The translations under genes and the position numbers were made by a program. The notes beneath the pieces were generated by a model. That model saw only the letters and a list, made by a program, of their open reading frames with translations. It did not search any database and had not been told where the DNA came from. 64,000 nt of DNA from an uncultured Draconibacterium sp. (GTDB lineage: Bacteria > Bacteroidota > Bacteroidia > Bacteroidales > Prolixibacteraceae): contig NZ_OY782038.1 in NCBI RefSeq assembly GCF_963677575.1, forward strand, positions 3,475,501 through 3,539,500, read 5' to 3'. Of this stretch, positions 39,231 through 46,949 are shown piece by piece. Every line of letters begins with the position of its first letter. The first letter of the stretch is position 1.

Positions 39231-39388
39231 TGTCGGAATCAAGATGTGCAGGATTTTATGATTAACATGATTTGAAAAGAGAATGATAGAAGATGATCTG
39301 AAATACGAAATTATCGGTTGTGCAAAAAAATCGACTATATAACATTAATCCTGAAAATCTTTAAATCTTGATTATCCGGATTCAGACA
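39231..39388 (+). pseudogene. Internally deleted GxxExxY cassette
   Basis: This 158-bp unit has the same two ends as the 460-bp GxxExxY cassette at 41831-42290: TGTCGGAATCAAGATGTGCA on the left and TATCCGGATTCAGACA on the right. Between them ATG 39283 opens MIEDDLKYEIIGCAKK, matching the first 16 residues of the intact protein, then jumps to the CGACTATA-CATTAATCC end region and a TAA at 39340. About 300 bp, coding for residues about 15-115, are gone. It begins 5 bp after the stop of permease 15, just as the intact copy begins right after the stop of permease 16. Confidence 0.85.
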
Positions 39389-39410
39389 ATGCTTGATAAC
39401 AAATAATACT

Positions 39411-41828
39411 ATGTTTAAAAATTACCTGAAAGTAGCACTTCGTAGCTTGTTGAAAAACAAGCTATTCACTTTAATAAATATTACTGGTTTAGTAATTGGG
39501 ATGGTAGTGGCTTTGCTCATTTTTAACTATGTAAGTTTTGAGCGCAGCTACGATTCGATGCATGAAGATGCAGATCGTATTTATCGTGTGGAAAGTAAAT
39601 TCTACGAAGGCGAAACACTCACCGACGACTGGGCAACAGCTTCTTTTGGTTATGCCAGTGCCATGAAAGAAAACATGCCCGGCATTCAGGATTATGTGCG
39701 AATTGCCATTAACAGTACCGAGCAAATGGTAAGTTACGAAGAGGAGAAATCGCGCGAAAGTACGGTTGTTGTAACCGAACCTTCCTTCTTTTCCATTTTC
39801 TCGTTTAATTTGATTGATGGAGATGCATCAACAGCACTGAGCAGTCCGAATAAAGTTGTGATTTCGCAACTGGCAGCTTATAAGTTTTTCAAAGATGAAA
39901 ATCCGCTGGGTAAGATTTTAAAGTTCAGAACGCTAAACCAGGCCTATGAATGCGAAGTAACCGGTGTGTTGGAGGATATCCCGGCTAACAGCCATTTTAA
40001 TTTCGATTATTTTGTGTCGTGGGATACGCAACCTGACTGGATTAAAAACTTCTGGTACCTGCACGAAACCTACTCTTATGTGCAGCTGGAACCCGGAATT
40101 TCGCCTGCAAGCATTGAGAAAGCTTTTCCGGCAATGGCAGAGAAATACAAAACGGCTGATGCTTTAAAAAATAAAACATGGGCCATTGAATTACAACCGT
40201 TGGCAGATATTCATCTGACGCCGCAAAAACAATACGAACGCGAAGCCAAAGGAAATGCGAAGGCCGTAAAAGCCCTGATTTTAATTGCGCTAGCAATTCT
40301 TCTCATCGCCTGGATAAATTACATTAATCTTACCACTTCGCGATCGTTGGAGCGTGCCCGGGAAGTGGGAGTAAGAAAAGTGTCGGGTGCGCATAAAAAG
40401 CAACTTATCATCCAGTTTTTAATCGAATCAACCCTGGTAAATGTTGTTGCTTTGGCTGTTTCAATCGGGTTGTTCCTGCTGCTTATTCCGTCATTTAATT
40501 CGTTTATTGGCAAAAACATTGGCTTTTCAATTTTGTATATGCCGCGTTTTTGGGTGTTGATTACACTGTTTCTTTTAACGGGAATTGTACTTTCCGGCTT
40601 GTATCCGTCGCTGGTGCTTTCGAATGTAAAACCTGCAATTATTTTGAAAGGGAAATACCTCAATTCGCAACGTGCAGGCATGGTACGAAAAGGATTGGTA
40701 GTTTTTCAGTTTGTGGCTTCGCTGGTTTTAATTTGCGGAACCCTGGTCGTTTATGCGCAGCTAAAATACATGCAGAATCAACCGCTGGGGATCAACATTG
40801 ATAAAACTTTAGTGGTAAAATTTCCGGCACAAACTCCTAATTTAATGGAGAAAGTAATGAGTTTTAAACGCCAGTTAAAAGAGTTGCCCGATGTAAAAAA
40901 TGTAGCTATTTCCAACGCGGTGCCGGGAATGGAAGTGGCCTTTTTTGCTTCCAATCGTTTGTATGAAGATGCTGCGAAACAAAACCGCTTGTACGAAATG
41001 CAAACGGTTGATTACGATTTTATTGATACTTACGGAATGAATATTCTGGAAGGAAGAGGTTTTGACAAAACATTTACCAACGATATAAAAAAGGTTATTC
41101 TGAACGAAGAAACGGTGAAACAGCTGGGATTTGCAAATAATGCCGATGCCATTGATCAGAAGGTTTTAATTGAATCTGCTGCAGAACCTTACCAGGTAAT
41201 TGGTGTGGTTGAAAATTACCATCAGCAGTCGCTGAATAAGGCGTACACCCCAATAATGATGATCATGTACAACAGTATCGGGTGGCTGTCTCCTAAATAT
41301 TTATCCGTAAAAATATCGGGTGCTGAAGTTGCTTCTGCTTCGGGAAAAGTAAATGAAATATGGAATCAATTTTTCCCCAATTCAACTTTTGATTATTTCT
41401 TTTCCGATCAGTTTTACGAAGCTCAGTATACGCTCGACCGCAAATTTGCTACGATTTTTGGGCTGTTTGCATTGATGGCCATTTTTATTGCCTGTTTGGG
41501 TTTATGGGCACTGGCTCTGTTTGCCGGTTTAATCCGCAAAAAGGAAATGGGAGTCCGAAAAGCCTTGGGAGCATCAATCCCGAACTTGTTTTATAACCTA
41601 TCCAGCGAGTTTATCTATCTTACATTGTATTCGGCAATTTTAGCAATTCCTCTGGCCTTTTTTATTATGAATGAGTGGCTGAAGGCTTACGCATTCAGAA
41701 CGGAAATGAATTGGTGGTTTTTTGCGTTGCCAATTGTGGTATTAGTGTTGATTGCTTCTTTAACCGTTAGTTATCAAACACTAAAAACAGCGCATTCGAG
41801 TGCAGTTGAAAGCTTGAAGTATGAATAA
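39411..41828 (+). CDS. FtsX/MacB-type ABC permease, array member 16, non-consensus C-terminus
   Basis: ATG 39411 (MFKNYLKVALRSLLKNKLFT) gives 805 residues; a second in-frame ATG at 39393 adds only MITNNT. Both coupling motifs differ from the array standard (AREVGVRKVSGA and KKEMGVRKALGA), and the C-terminal module is different (MNEWLKAYAFRTEMNWW, ending AVESLKYE). The gene lies precisely between two same-orientation GxxExxY cassettes, one deleted (39231-39388) and one intact (41831-42290). An origin by acquisition of a cassette-flanked permease is plausible; the opposite order of events is also possible. Confidence 0.95.
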   Translation: MFKNYLKVALRSLLKNKLFTLINITGLVIGMVVALLIFNYVSFERSYDSMHEDADRIYRVESKFYEGETLTDDWATASFGYASAMKENMPGIQDYVRIAINSTEQMVSYEEEKSRESTVVVTEPSFFSIFSFNLIDGDASTALSSPNKVVISQLAAYKFFKDENPLGKILKFRTLNQAYECEVTGVLEDIPANSHFNFDYFVSWDTQPDWIKNFWYLHETYSYVQLEPGISPASIEKAFPAMAEKYKTADALKNKTWAIELQPLADIHLTPQKQYEREAKGNAKAVKALILIALAILLIAWINYINLTTSRSLERAREVGVRKVSGAHKKQLIIQFLIESTLVNVVALAVSIGLFLLLIPSFNSFIGKNIGFSILYMPRFWVLITLFLLTGIVLSGLYPSLVLSNVKPAIILKGKYLNSQRAGMVRKGLVVFQFVASLVLICGTLVVYAQLKYMQNQPLGINIDKTLVVKFPAQTPNLMEKVMSFKRQLKELPDVKNVAISNAVPGMEVAFFASNRLYEDAAKQNRLYEMQTVDYDFIDTYGMNILEGRGFDKTFTNDIKKVILNEETVKQLGFANNADAIDQKVLIESAAEPYQVIGVVENYHQQSLNKAYTPIMMIMYNSIGWLSPKYLSVKISGAEVASASGKVNEIWNQFFPNSTFDYFFSDQFYEAQYTLDRKFATIFGLFALMAIFIACLGLWALALFAGLIRKKEMGVRKALGASIPNLFYNLSSEFIYLTLYSAILAIPLAFFIMNEWLKAYAFRTEMNWWFFALPIVVLVLIASLTVSYQTLKTAHSSAVESLKYE

Positions 41829-41830
41829 AA

Positions 41831-42290
41831 TGTCAGAATCAGGATGTGCAGGATTTAAGGATAAATACGATTTGAAAAAAGATGATAGATGATGACTTGA
41901 CATACAAAATTATCGGTTGTGCAATGAAAGTTCACAATACTTTGGGGAATGGATTCCAGGAAGTGATTTATCAAAGATGCCTGGCAATTGAGTTGGATAA
42001 GAACGGAATAAATTATGAAAGAGAAAAAGAAATGCCTATTTATTATGAAGAGTATGAAGTTGGTACTCGCAGGGCTGATTTCATTATCGAAGAAAAAGTA
42101 ATGGTCGAATTAAAAGCAATAATAAACCTTGAGGATGTTCATCTTGCTCAGGGTTTAAATTACTTAACAGCATACAATATAGAAACTGGTTTGCTAATCA
42201 ATTTTGGTTCGACGAGCCTGCAAACCAAACGACTGTACAAAAAACATTAATCCTGAAAATTTTTAAATCCTGAATATCCAGATTCAGACA
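41831..42290 (+). mobile_element. 460-bp GxxExxY cassette with imperfect terminal inverted repeats
   Basis: The left end 41831-41862 and the reverse complement of the right end 42259-42290 agree at 26 of 32 bases by hand alignment; both begin TGTC(A/T)GAATC(A/T)GGAT. The unit holds only the GxxExxY gene, and a deleted second copy lies at 39231-39388. No target duplication and no transposase is visible, so if it moves it would need help from elsewhere. Alternatively the ends are a transcribed stem serving as boundary structure. Confidence 0.6.
41882..42250 (+). CDS. GxxExxY family protein (PD-(D/E)XK-like fold)
   Basis: A 122-residue protein with the name-giving motif G24-FQ-E27-VI-Y30 and a nuclease-like core: R65-A-D66-F followed by E76-L-K78. 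These fit the small GxxExxY family, assigned to the PD-(D/E)XK superfamily; no function has been established, and members are often multi-copy in Bacteroidota genomes. The preceding MIDDDLTYKIIGCAMKVHNTLG is typical. It sits in an inverted-repeat-flanked cassette between permease 16 and the ATPase. Family assignment is secure, nuclease activity is not. Confidence 0.9.
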   Translation: MIDDDLTYKIIGCAMKVHNTLGNGFQEVIYQRCLAIELDKNGINYEREKEMPIYYEEYEVGTRRADFIIEEKVMVELKAIINLEDVHLAQGLNYLTAYNIETGLLINFGSTSLQTKRLYKKH

Positions 42291-42307
42291 ATTAATAAGC
42301 TATTTTT

Positions 42308-42976
42308 ATGATACAACTAAAAAACATCGACAAATACTACGACGCAAAGTTTCAGCGTACGTTTGTGTTAAAAGGAGTAAACCTTGATATTGAACAAGGT
42401 GAATTTGTTTCTATTATGGGGCCCAGTGGCGCCGGTAAGTCAACCTTACTGAATATTATTGGTTTTTTGGATGAACCCAACGAAGGGGAATATCTTTTTC
42501 TTGATCAGCCCGCTAACCAGCTGAAGGAAAAGCAAAAAGTGCAATATCACCGCAGTCATATTGGCTTTATTTTCCAGGCATTTCACCTGATTGAAGAAAT
42601 GAATGTGTACGAAAACATTGAAACGCCGTTGGTTTATCGCGGGGTAAAAGGAAAAGAGCGTAAAGCTATGGTTGCCGATATGCTCGACCGCTTTAATATT
42701 GTAGCTAAAAAAGATCTTTTTCCGAGCCAGCTTTCAGGAGGTCAACAGCAATTGGTAGCCATTGCACGTGCCATTGTTGGTAGCCCAAAACTTTTATTAG
42801 CCGACGAGCCTACCGGAAACCTGCACAGCGAGCAGGGACAAATGATTATGGAACTGCTGAAAAAACTAAACGATGAAGGAATGACCATCATCCAGGTAAC
42901 GCATTCAGAAGAAAATGCAAAATACGGGAACCGTATTGTTCGCCTAAAAGACGGCTATTTAAAGGAAGACGAATAA
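42308..42976 (+). CDS. ABC transporter ATPase, MacB/LolD type
   Basis: A 222-residue stand-alone ATPase. Walker A is GPSGAGKST at residues 38-46, the Q-loop glutamine is Q90 (GFIFQAF), the signature LSGGQ is at 142-146, Walker B LLLADE at 162-167 with catalytic E167, and the H-loop histidine is H199. The PTGNL that follows is typical of the MacB/LolD/FtsE branch, which partners FtsX-type permeases such as those flanking it. It is the only ATPase in the window, placed 120 bp before permease 17 and after 16 other permeases, so one ATPase may serve several permeases; others may lie outside the window. All catalytic residues are present. Confidence 0.96.
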   Translation: MIQLKNIDKYYDAKFQRTFVLKGVNLDIEQGEFVSIMGPSGAGKSTLLNIIGFLDEPNEGEYLFLDQPANQLKEKQKVQYHRSHIGFIFQAFHLIEEMNVYENIETPLVYRGVKGKERKAMVADMLDRFNIVAKKDLFPSQLSGGQQQLVAIARAIVGSPKLLLADEPTGNLHSEQGQMIMELLKKLNDEGMTIIQVTHSEENAKYGNRIVRLKDGYLKEDE

Positions 42977-43096
42977 ACTTTTTAAGGGACTTTGTACCGG
43001 TAGAAAGAAAAGATAAAATGAACCTTTTCGGACAGGCGTGTATAACCTGTAAATTGATATGAATACACATTTCCTGCCTTGCGAAATTTTAATTTT

Positions 43097-45505
43097 ATGG
43101 TACTAAAAGTTGTATTAAGAAACCTGCTTAAACGTCCGTTTTTAAACTTTATAAAAGTAATTGGCCTTAGTTTGGCGCTAACGGGAATCATTTTTATTGC
43201 CCTGTTTCTTAAGAATGAACTGAGCTATGATGCCTATCATCAGAAATCAGACCGCACTTATCGGTATACAATAACAGATCCTGATTTTTTGGGCGGGAAA
43301 CATTTTGCCCGGACAATAAATCCCGGATATATAAAAGAGATGAGTGATGCGCTGCCGGAACTCGAAGATTTCGTCCGGTTGCGCCCGGTGCGCGGAGGTT
43401 TAATGAAATATGGCGAACGGTATTATAAAATTAACCATGCATTTGAATGCGACAGCACTTTCTTCCACATTTTTGATGCCGAATTACTGGTGGGCGACAA
43501 GGAAACCGTGCTCGAGAATCCTGCGTCGATGGTTATTACCGAAAGCTTTGCTCAAAAGGTATTTGGGAAAACGAATCCGGTGGGAGAGGTGATGACCTTA
43601 CCTGCCGGTCAGTATTACGACAAAGAGCAGGATTTTACCGTTGCAGGGGTAATGAAAGATTTTCCGGCAAACAGCCACTTTCACCCCGATTTTGTGGCAA
43701 CTCCGCTTAGCGACCAGTTCTCTTCAGGATGGGCGTGGACCTACTTGGTTTTAGCCGAGAATACTACGGTTGAAAATGCTAAGGCAGGAATTTACGGCTA
43801 CCTGAAAAACAACCGCGAGTCGAAGCCCGAAGAAATGAATACAGAGGTACACTTACAAAAAATTACCGATATTCATTTAAACTCGCATAAACTCCGCGAG
43901 ATTGAGGAAAACAGTAATATCCGCAATGTTTATGTGCTGGCCATTGCTGCTTTTGTTTTGCTTCTGATTTCGATTAGTAATTATGCCAACCTGAATATCG
44001 GGATGGCAGGTTTTAGTGCAAAATATCTTTTTGTAAACAAGCTGCTTGGCTCATCAAAAAGTGCCGTGGCGAAATATTTCTTTTTCGAGGGGATTTGTAT
44101 CCTGGGGGCAGTTTTGTTTTTTACCGCTATAATCTCGTTGCCGGTTAATGCGGTAATTGTCCGTTTTTATAGCCTGAATTTATTAGCCGGCAATTCCATT
44201 GCTCTCTTTCTGCTTGTTCTGGCATTCGGTATATTAACACTGGTATTTGGGATGCTTCCGGTATTAAAATCGGCTTTTTCATCCATCCGTTTGGGCGGAA
44301 ACAGGGAATCTTCCATGTCGGTTAACCGAAATGGTGTCAGCCGTGTTTTAATCGTTTTTCAGTATGCATTTTCCATTGCCCTGATTATTACTGTTATTGT
44401 TATTTCGCGACAAACCAATTATGCCTTAAAAAACAGCATGGGCGTTCAGGAAGATAATGTGGTTTGTTTTGAGTCGGTACATGCAAGTATTCAGCAAAAA
44501 TTTGGCATGCTGAAAGAAGAATTGCTGCAATATAATAGTATCGAGTCGGTTTCTGCTATGCTGGAACCTCCGGGTGGCGAGGCAAATGATATGTTCCCGT
44601 TTGAAATGGAAGGTTATGAAACAGAAGATCCTAATCGGAATTTTGATATTATTGGTATTTTTCCCTGCGATTATTCTTTCGCTTCAATTTTTGACCTTAC
44701 ATTTTTAAGTGGCCGGAATTTTTCGGAGAAGAACAAGGACAATGAGGGTTCGGGCGAATACATCATCAACGAAGCGGCTATGAAACGGCTGCATTATTCT
44801 AATCCGGATGAGATTGTTGGAAAAGAATTTAAACTGAATTTTGTGTCGCCCGGATCGGATATTACCATGCCAAAGGGCAAGATTATTGGCGTGGTTGAGG
44901 ATTTTCATTTGTCGAGCCTGAGAAAGCAGGTTGAACCATTGGTGCTTTTTAAGCGCGATAAACTTTGGCTTTTAAATTTTGTGGTTTCATCTAAGCCCGG
45001 AATGAAAGACGAGGCACTGGCTGATATGAAAAAGGTGTGGAGCGAAATGTTTCCCGAATACCCGTTTCAGTACGAGCATGTTGATGCTATGTATAAAAAA
45101 GTGTATGAAACAGAATTATTGCAGGCTCGTTTACTTTCTGTTTTTACTGTTATTGCTTTGTTTATTTGCTCTATCGGATTGTTTGGGCTGGCACTTATTA
45201 TTACACAAAACCGTATTAAAGAAATTGGTGTGCGAAAAGTAAATGGTGCACGTGTTTCAGAAATTTTAATGCTGCTGAATAAAGATTATCTGAAATGGGT
45301 GGTTTTAGCTTTTGTTATTGCCTGTCCGGCAGCGTGGTTTGCTATGGATAAATGGCTCGGGAACTTTGCGTATAAGATTAATCTTAGCTGGTGGATTTTT
45401 GCTTTGGCCGGAGTTTTTTCTTTGGGAATTGCACTATTTACGGTTAGTTTCCAATCATACAGAGCAGCCAGTAAAAATCCTGTCGAAGCCTTACGATATG
45501 AGTAG
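43097..45505 (+). CDS. FtsX/MacB-type ABC permease, array member 17
   Basis: ATG 43097 (MVLKVVLRNLLKRPFLN) gives 802 residues; an in-frame TTG at 43079 adds six codons. The first coupling motif is much changed (AKYLFVNKLLGS) while the second is standard (KEIGVRKVNGA). The C-terminal module is intermediate: AMDKWLGNFAYKINLSWW and FQSYRAASKNPVEALRYE share the array framework but have many private changes, as expected for a copy at the edge of the array that exchanges less often. It is the permease nearest the ATPase and the best candidate for its dedicated partner. The stop is 23 bp from the convergent regulator gene. Confidence 0.95.
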   Translation: MVLKVVLRNLLKRPFLNFIKVIGLSLALTGIIFIALFLKNELSYDAYHQKSDRTYRYTITDPDFLGGKHFARTINPGYIKEMSDALPELEDFVRLRPVRGGLMKYGERYYKINHAFECDSTFFHIFDAELLVGDKETVLENPASMVITESFAQKVFGKTNPVGEVMTLPAGQYYDKEQDFTVAGVMKDFPANSHFHPDFVATPLSDQFSSGWAWTYLVLAENTTVENAKAGIYGYLKNNRESKPEEMNTEVHLQKITDIHLNSHKLREIEENSNIRNVYVLAIAAFVLLLISISNYANLNIGMAGFSAKYLFVNKLLGSSKSAVAKYFFFEGICILGAVLFFTAIISLPVNAVIVRFYSLNLLAGNSIALFLLVLAFGILTLVFGMLPVLKSAFSSIRLGGNRESSMSVNRNGVSRVLIVFQYAFSIALIITVIVISRQTNYALKNSMGVQEDNVVCFESVHASIQQKFGMLKEELLQYNSIESVSAMLEPPGGEANDMFPFEMEGYETEDPNRNFDIIGIFPCDYSFASIFDLTFLSGRNFSEKNKDNEGSGEYIINEAAMKRLHYSNPDEIVGKEFKLNFVSPGSDITMPKGKIIGVVEDFHLSSLRKQVEPLVLFKRDKLWLLNFVVSSKPGMKDEALADMKKVWSEMFPEYPFQYEHVDAMYKKVYETELLQARLLSVFTVIALFICSIGLFGLALIITQNRIKEIGVRKVNGARVSEILMLLNKDYLKWVVLAFVIACPAAWFAMDKWLGNFAYKINLSWWIFALAGVFSLGIALFTVSFQSYRAASKNPVEALRYE

Positions 45506-45528
45506 CTTTATGGAAGTTGCACAATGTT

Positions 45529-46689
45529 TTAGTTGTTTTTAGAACTGTGATTCTCGCGAAACCTACCAGGAGTTGCACCTTCAAGTTCTTTAAAAACCCT
45601 GGTGAATGAGGCGACAGAGCCAAAGCCGGCTTGTTGTGCAATGTATTCCATGGTGTATTTCTTGTGGGCTTGGGAAAGCAATAGTCGTTTGGCCTCTTTA
45701 ACCCGGTATTTGTTTACAAATTCGTTAAAATTCATTCCAAATTCATCGTTAATTAATTTCGATATGTAGGTGCGGTTAGAATGGAGCGATTCGCAAACTG
45801 TGCTAATCCTTAGGTCATTTAGCTGGTGTATCTTATCAGTCTCAAATAGTTTTAAAAAGCGTTTTTTTAAATCATTTTCAGATGAGTATATCAGTTCTTT
45901 TTTGACACTATAATCTTCTGGTTCGTATAGTCGTTCAGAAATTTGTCGCTGCATGTTTCCGTGGTATCCAACCAGGAAAAACAGTGTTGTGAAAAACACA
46001 GAAGGCATAAGTAGAGACAGGTTATGATGTATAAAATAACTTCTGCCTAACAGCGCGAAAATAATGGCCGTAATAGATAGTGTAAAGGCTATTATACTCA
46101 GATTTCTCACCCAGTTCATTTTTTTACCTTCGGTATTGGAGAAATAGTTGTTGATGGTTTTGTTATGCTTAATCGTCAGGCGAATAATAAGTATCAGGTA
46201 AATAATGGTTTGGATAATAAGAATGATTCGGCTTAACAAAAAGTTCCAACCTTTAATTCCGGGCAGGGTGTTAAAATTAATTCCCTTTAGGTTTGTTTCA
46301 ATTAGAATATATTTTACGTAATATATGCGCTGCTCGGGCGAGAGAATAAGGGTTAGTGTTAACGTAGATAACCCAAATATAATGCCGGGAACAAAATGGT
46401 ATATGTGCTGAGAAACTTTTAGACGCACGGTAGCCACTTTTAAAATATAGGTGTAAAACAGCGGATAAAGCGTTAATATGGCATACAAATAAATACTTTC
46501 GAGAAAAGAATACAGGAGATACAACCTGGAAAAAAATATGGCGTGAGAAACATACAACAAGCAGGCAAGTAGAAGAAAAATGCCAAGAATCCAACGAGGC
46601 ACATTGTCTGATTTTTTTTGTGACAGAAAAACAATGGCCCAAAACAAGGTTACATAGATGGGAGACAAAAGAGCAATAGTTTGAATCAT
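45529..46689 (-). CDS. Membrane-bound AraC-family transcriptional regulator
   Basis: A 386-residue protein. The first 235 residues or so hold seven or so hydrophobic helices (starting IALLSPIYVTLFWAIVFL, then WILGIFLLLACLLYVSHAIFF and others), and the last 110 a two-HTH AraC-type DNA-binding domain (LRISTVCESLHSNRTYISKLI, then YIAQQAGFGSVASFTRVFKE followed by GATPGRFRE). This membrane-AraC design is common in Bacteroidota and is thought to couple an envelope signal to transcription. It is convergent with the permease array, so control of the array is a guess from position. A perfect 9-bp inverted repeat lies directly before its start codon. Confidence 0.92.
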   Translation of the reverse strand: MIQTIALLSPIYVTLFWAIVFLSQKKSDNVPRWILGIFLLLACLLYVSHAIFFSRLYLLYSFLESIYLYAILTLYPLFYTYILKVATVRLKVSQHIYHFVPGIIFGLSTLTLTLILSPEQRIYYVKYILIETNLKGINFNTLPGIKGWNFLLSRIILIIQTIIYLILIIRLTIKHNKTINNYFSNTEGKKMNWVRNLSIIAFTLSITAIIFALLGRSYFIHHNLSLLMPSVFFTTLFFLVGYHGNMQRQISERLYEPEDYSVKKELIYSSENDLKKRFLKLFETDKIHQLNDLRISTVCESLHSNRTYISKLINDEFGMNFNEFVNKYRVKEAKRLLLSQAHKKYTMEYIAQQAGFGSVASFTRVFKELEGATPGRFRENHSSKNN

Positions 46690-46719
46690 TTGTAAATTAA
46701 TTGTAATACAAATTTACAA
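46690..46719 (-). promoter_or_regulatory. Inverted repeat and candidate promoter of the AraC-type regulator
   Basis: TTGTAAATT at 46690-46698 and AATTTACAA at 46711-46719 form a perfect 9-bp inverted repeat with a 12-bp spacer, touching the start codon. On the reverse strand TAAATTTG (46716-46709) fits the -7 box TAnnTTTG and lies within the outer arm, so a protein bound to the repeat would block the promoter. Autoregulation is inferred. Confidence 0.45.
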
Positions 46720-46912
46720 TTTAATGTCATAAAAGAAGACATTTTTACATTATGGACTTATGTTTTACGATTTGAATGTTTGATTATTCGGTAGAAAGCC
46801 GAACTTTATCTACTATTTTGAATAATATATAGAAAAAAGATATTGGTGGTTCTTCGATAGCCGTATAAGTCATTGAAAACTACTGACCCTCCTCTCTTAT
46901 GAATCCAAATGT
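46720..46912. other. Gap between the regulator and the carbohydrate block
   Basis: About 190 bp of A/T-rich sequence upstream of the reverse-strand regulator and downstream of the isomerase-like gene. No coding frame is supported and no further repeat stands out. Confidence 0.4.
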
Positions 46913-46946
46913 AAAAAAAGGTGGTCTGCTGCAGACCACCTTTTTT
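46913..46946 (-). terminator. Strong intrinsic terminator, probably bidirectional
   Basis: A perfect stem GGTGGTCTG / CAGACCACC with a CTG loop is flanked by A7 on the left and T6 on the right. It starts 3 bp after the stop of the reverse-strand isomerase-like gene and would end the carbohydrate operon. Confidence 0.92.
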
Positions 46947-46949
46947 AGT

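Noticed and set aside
41882..42250. Restriction enzyme or toxin role for the GxxExxY protein
   Set aside because: There is no methyltransferase or antitoxin gene beside it, and the nuclease-like core alone does not establish activity.
41826..42296. Target-site duplication around the GxxExxY cassette
   Set aside because: The bases outside the two ends (AAAA on the left, ATTA on the right) do not match convincingly at either copy.
1..45505. Diversity-generating retroelement behind the variable permease bodies
   Set aside because: No reverse transcriptase, no template repeat, and variation is spread over whole domains rather than at adenine-derived sites.
1..45505. Integron-like cassette array
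   Set aside because: No integrase and no attC-like sites between the permeases; the repeated ends are coding.
45506..45528. Terminator between permease 17 and the AraC-type gene
   Set aside because: The 23-bp gap shows no stem followed by a T-tract.
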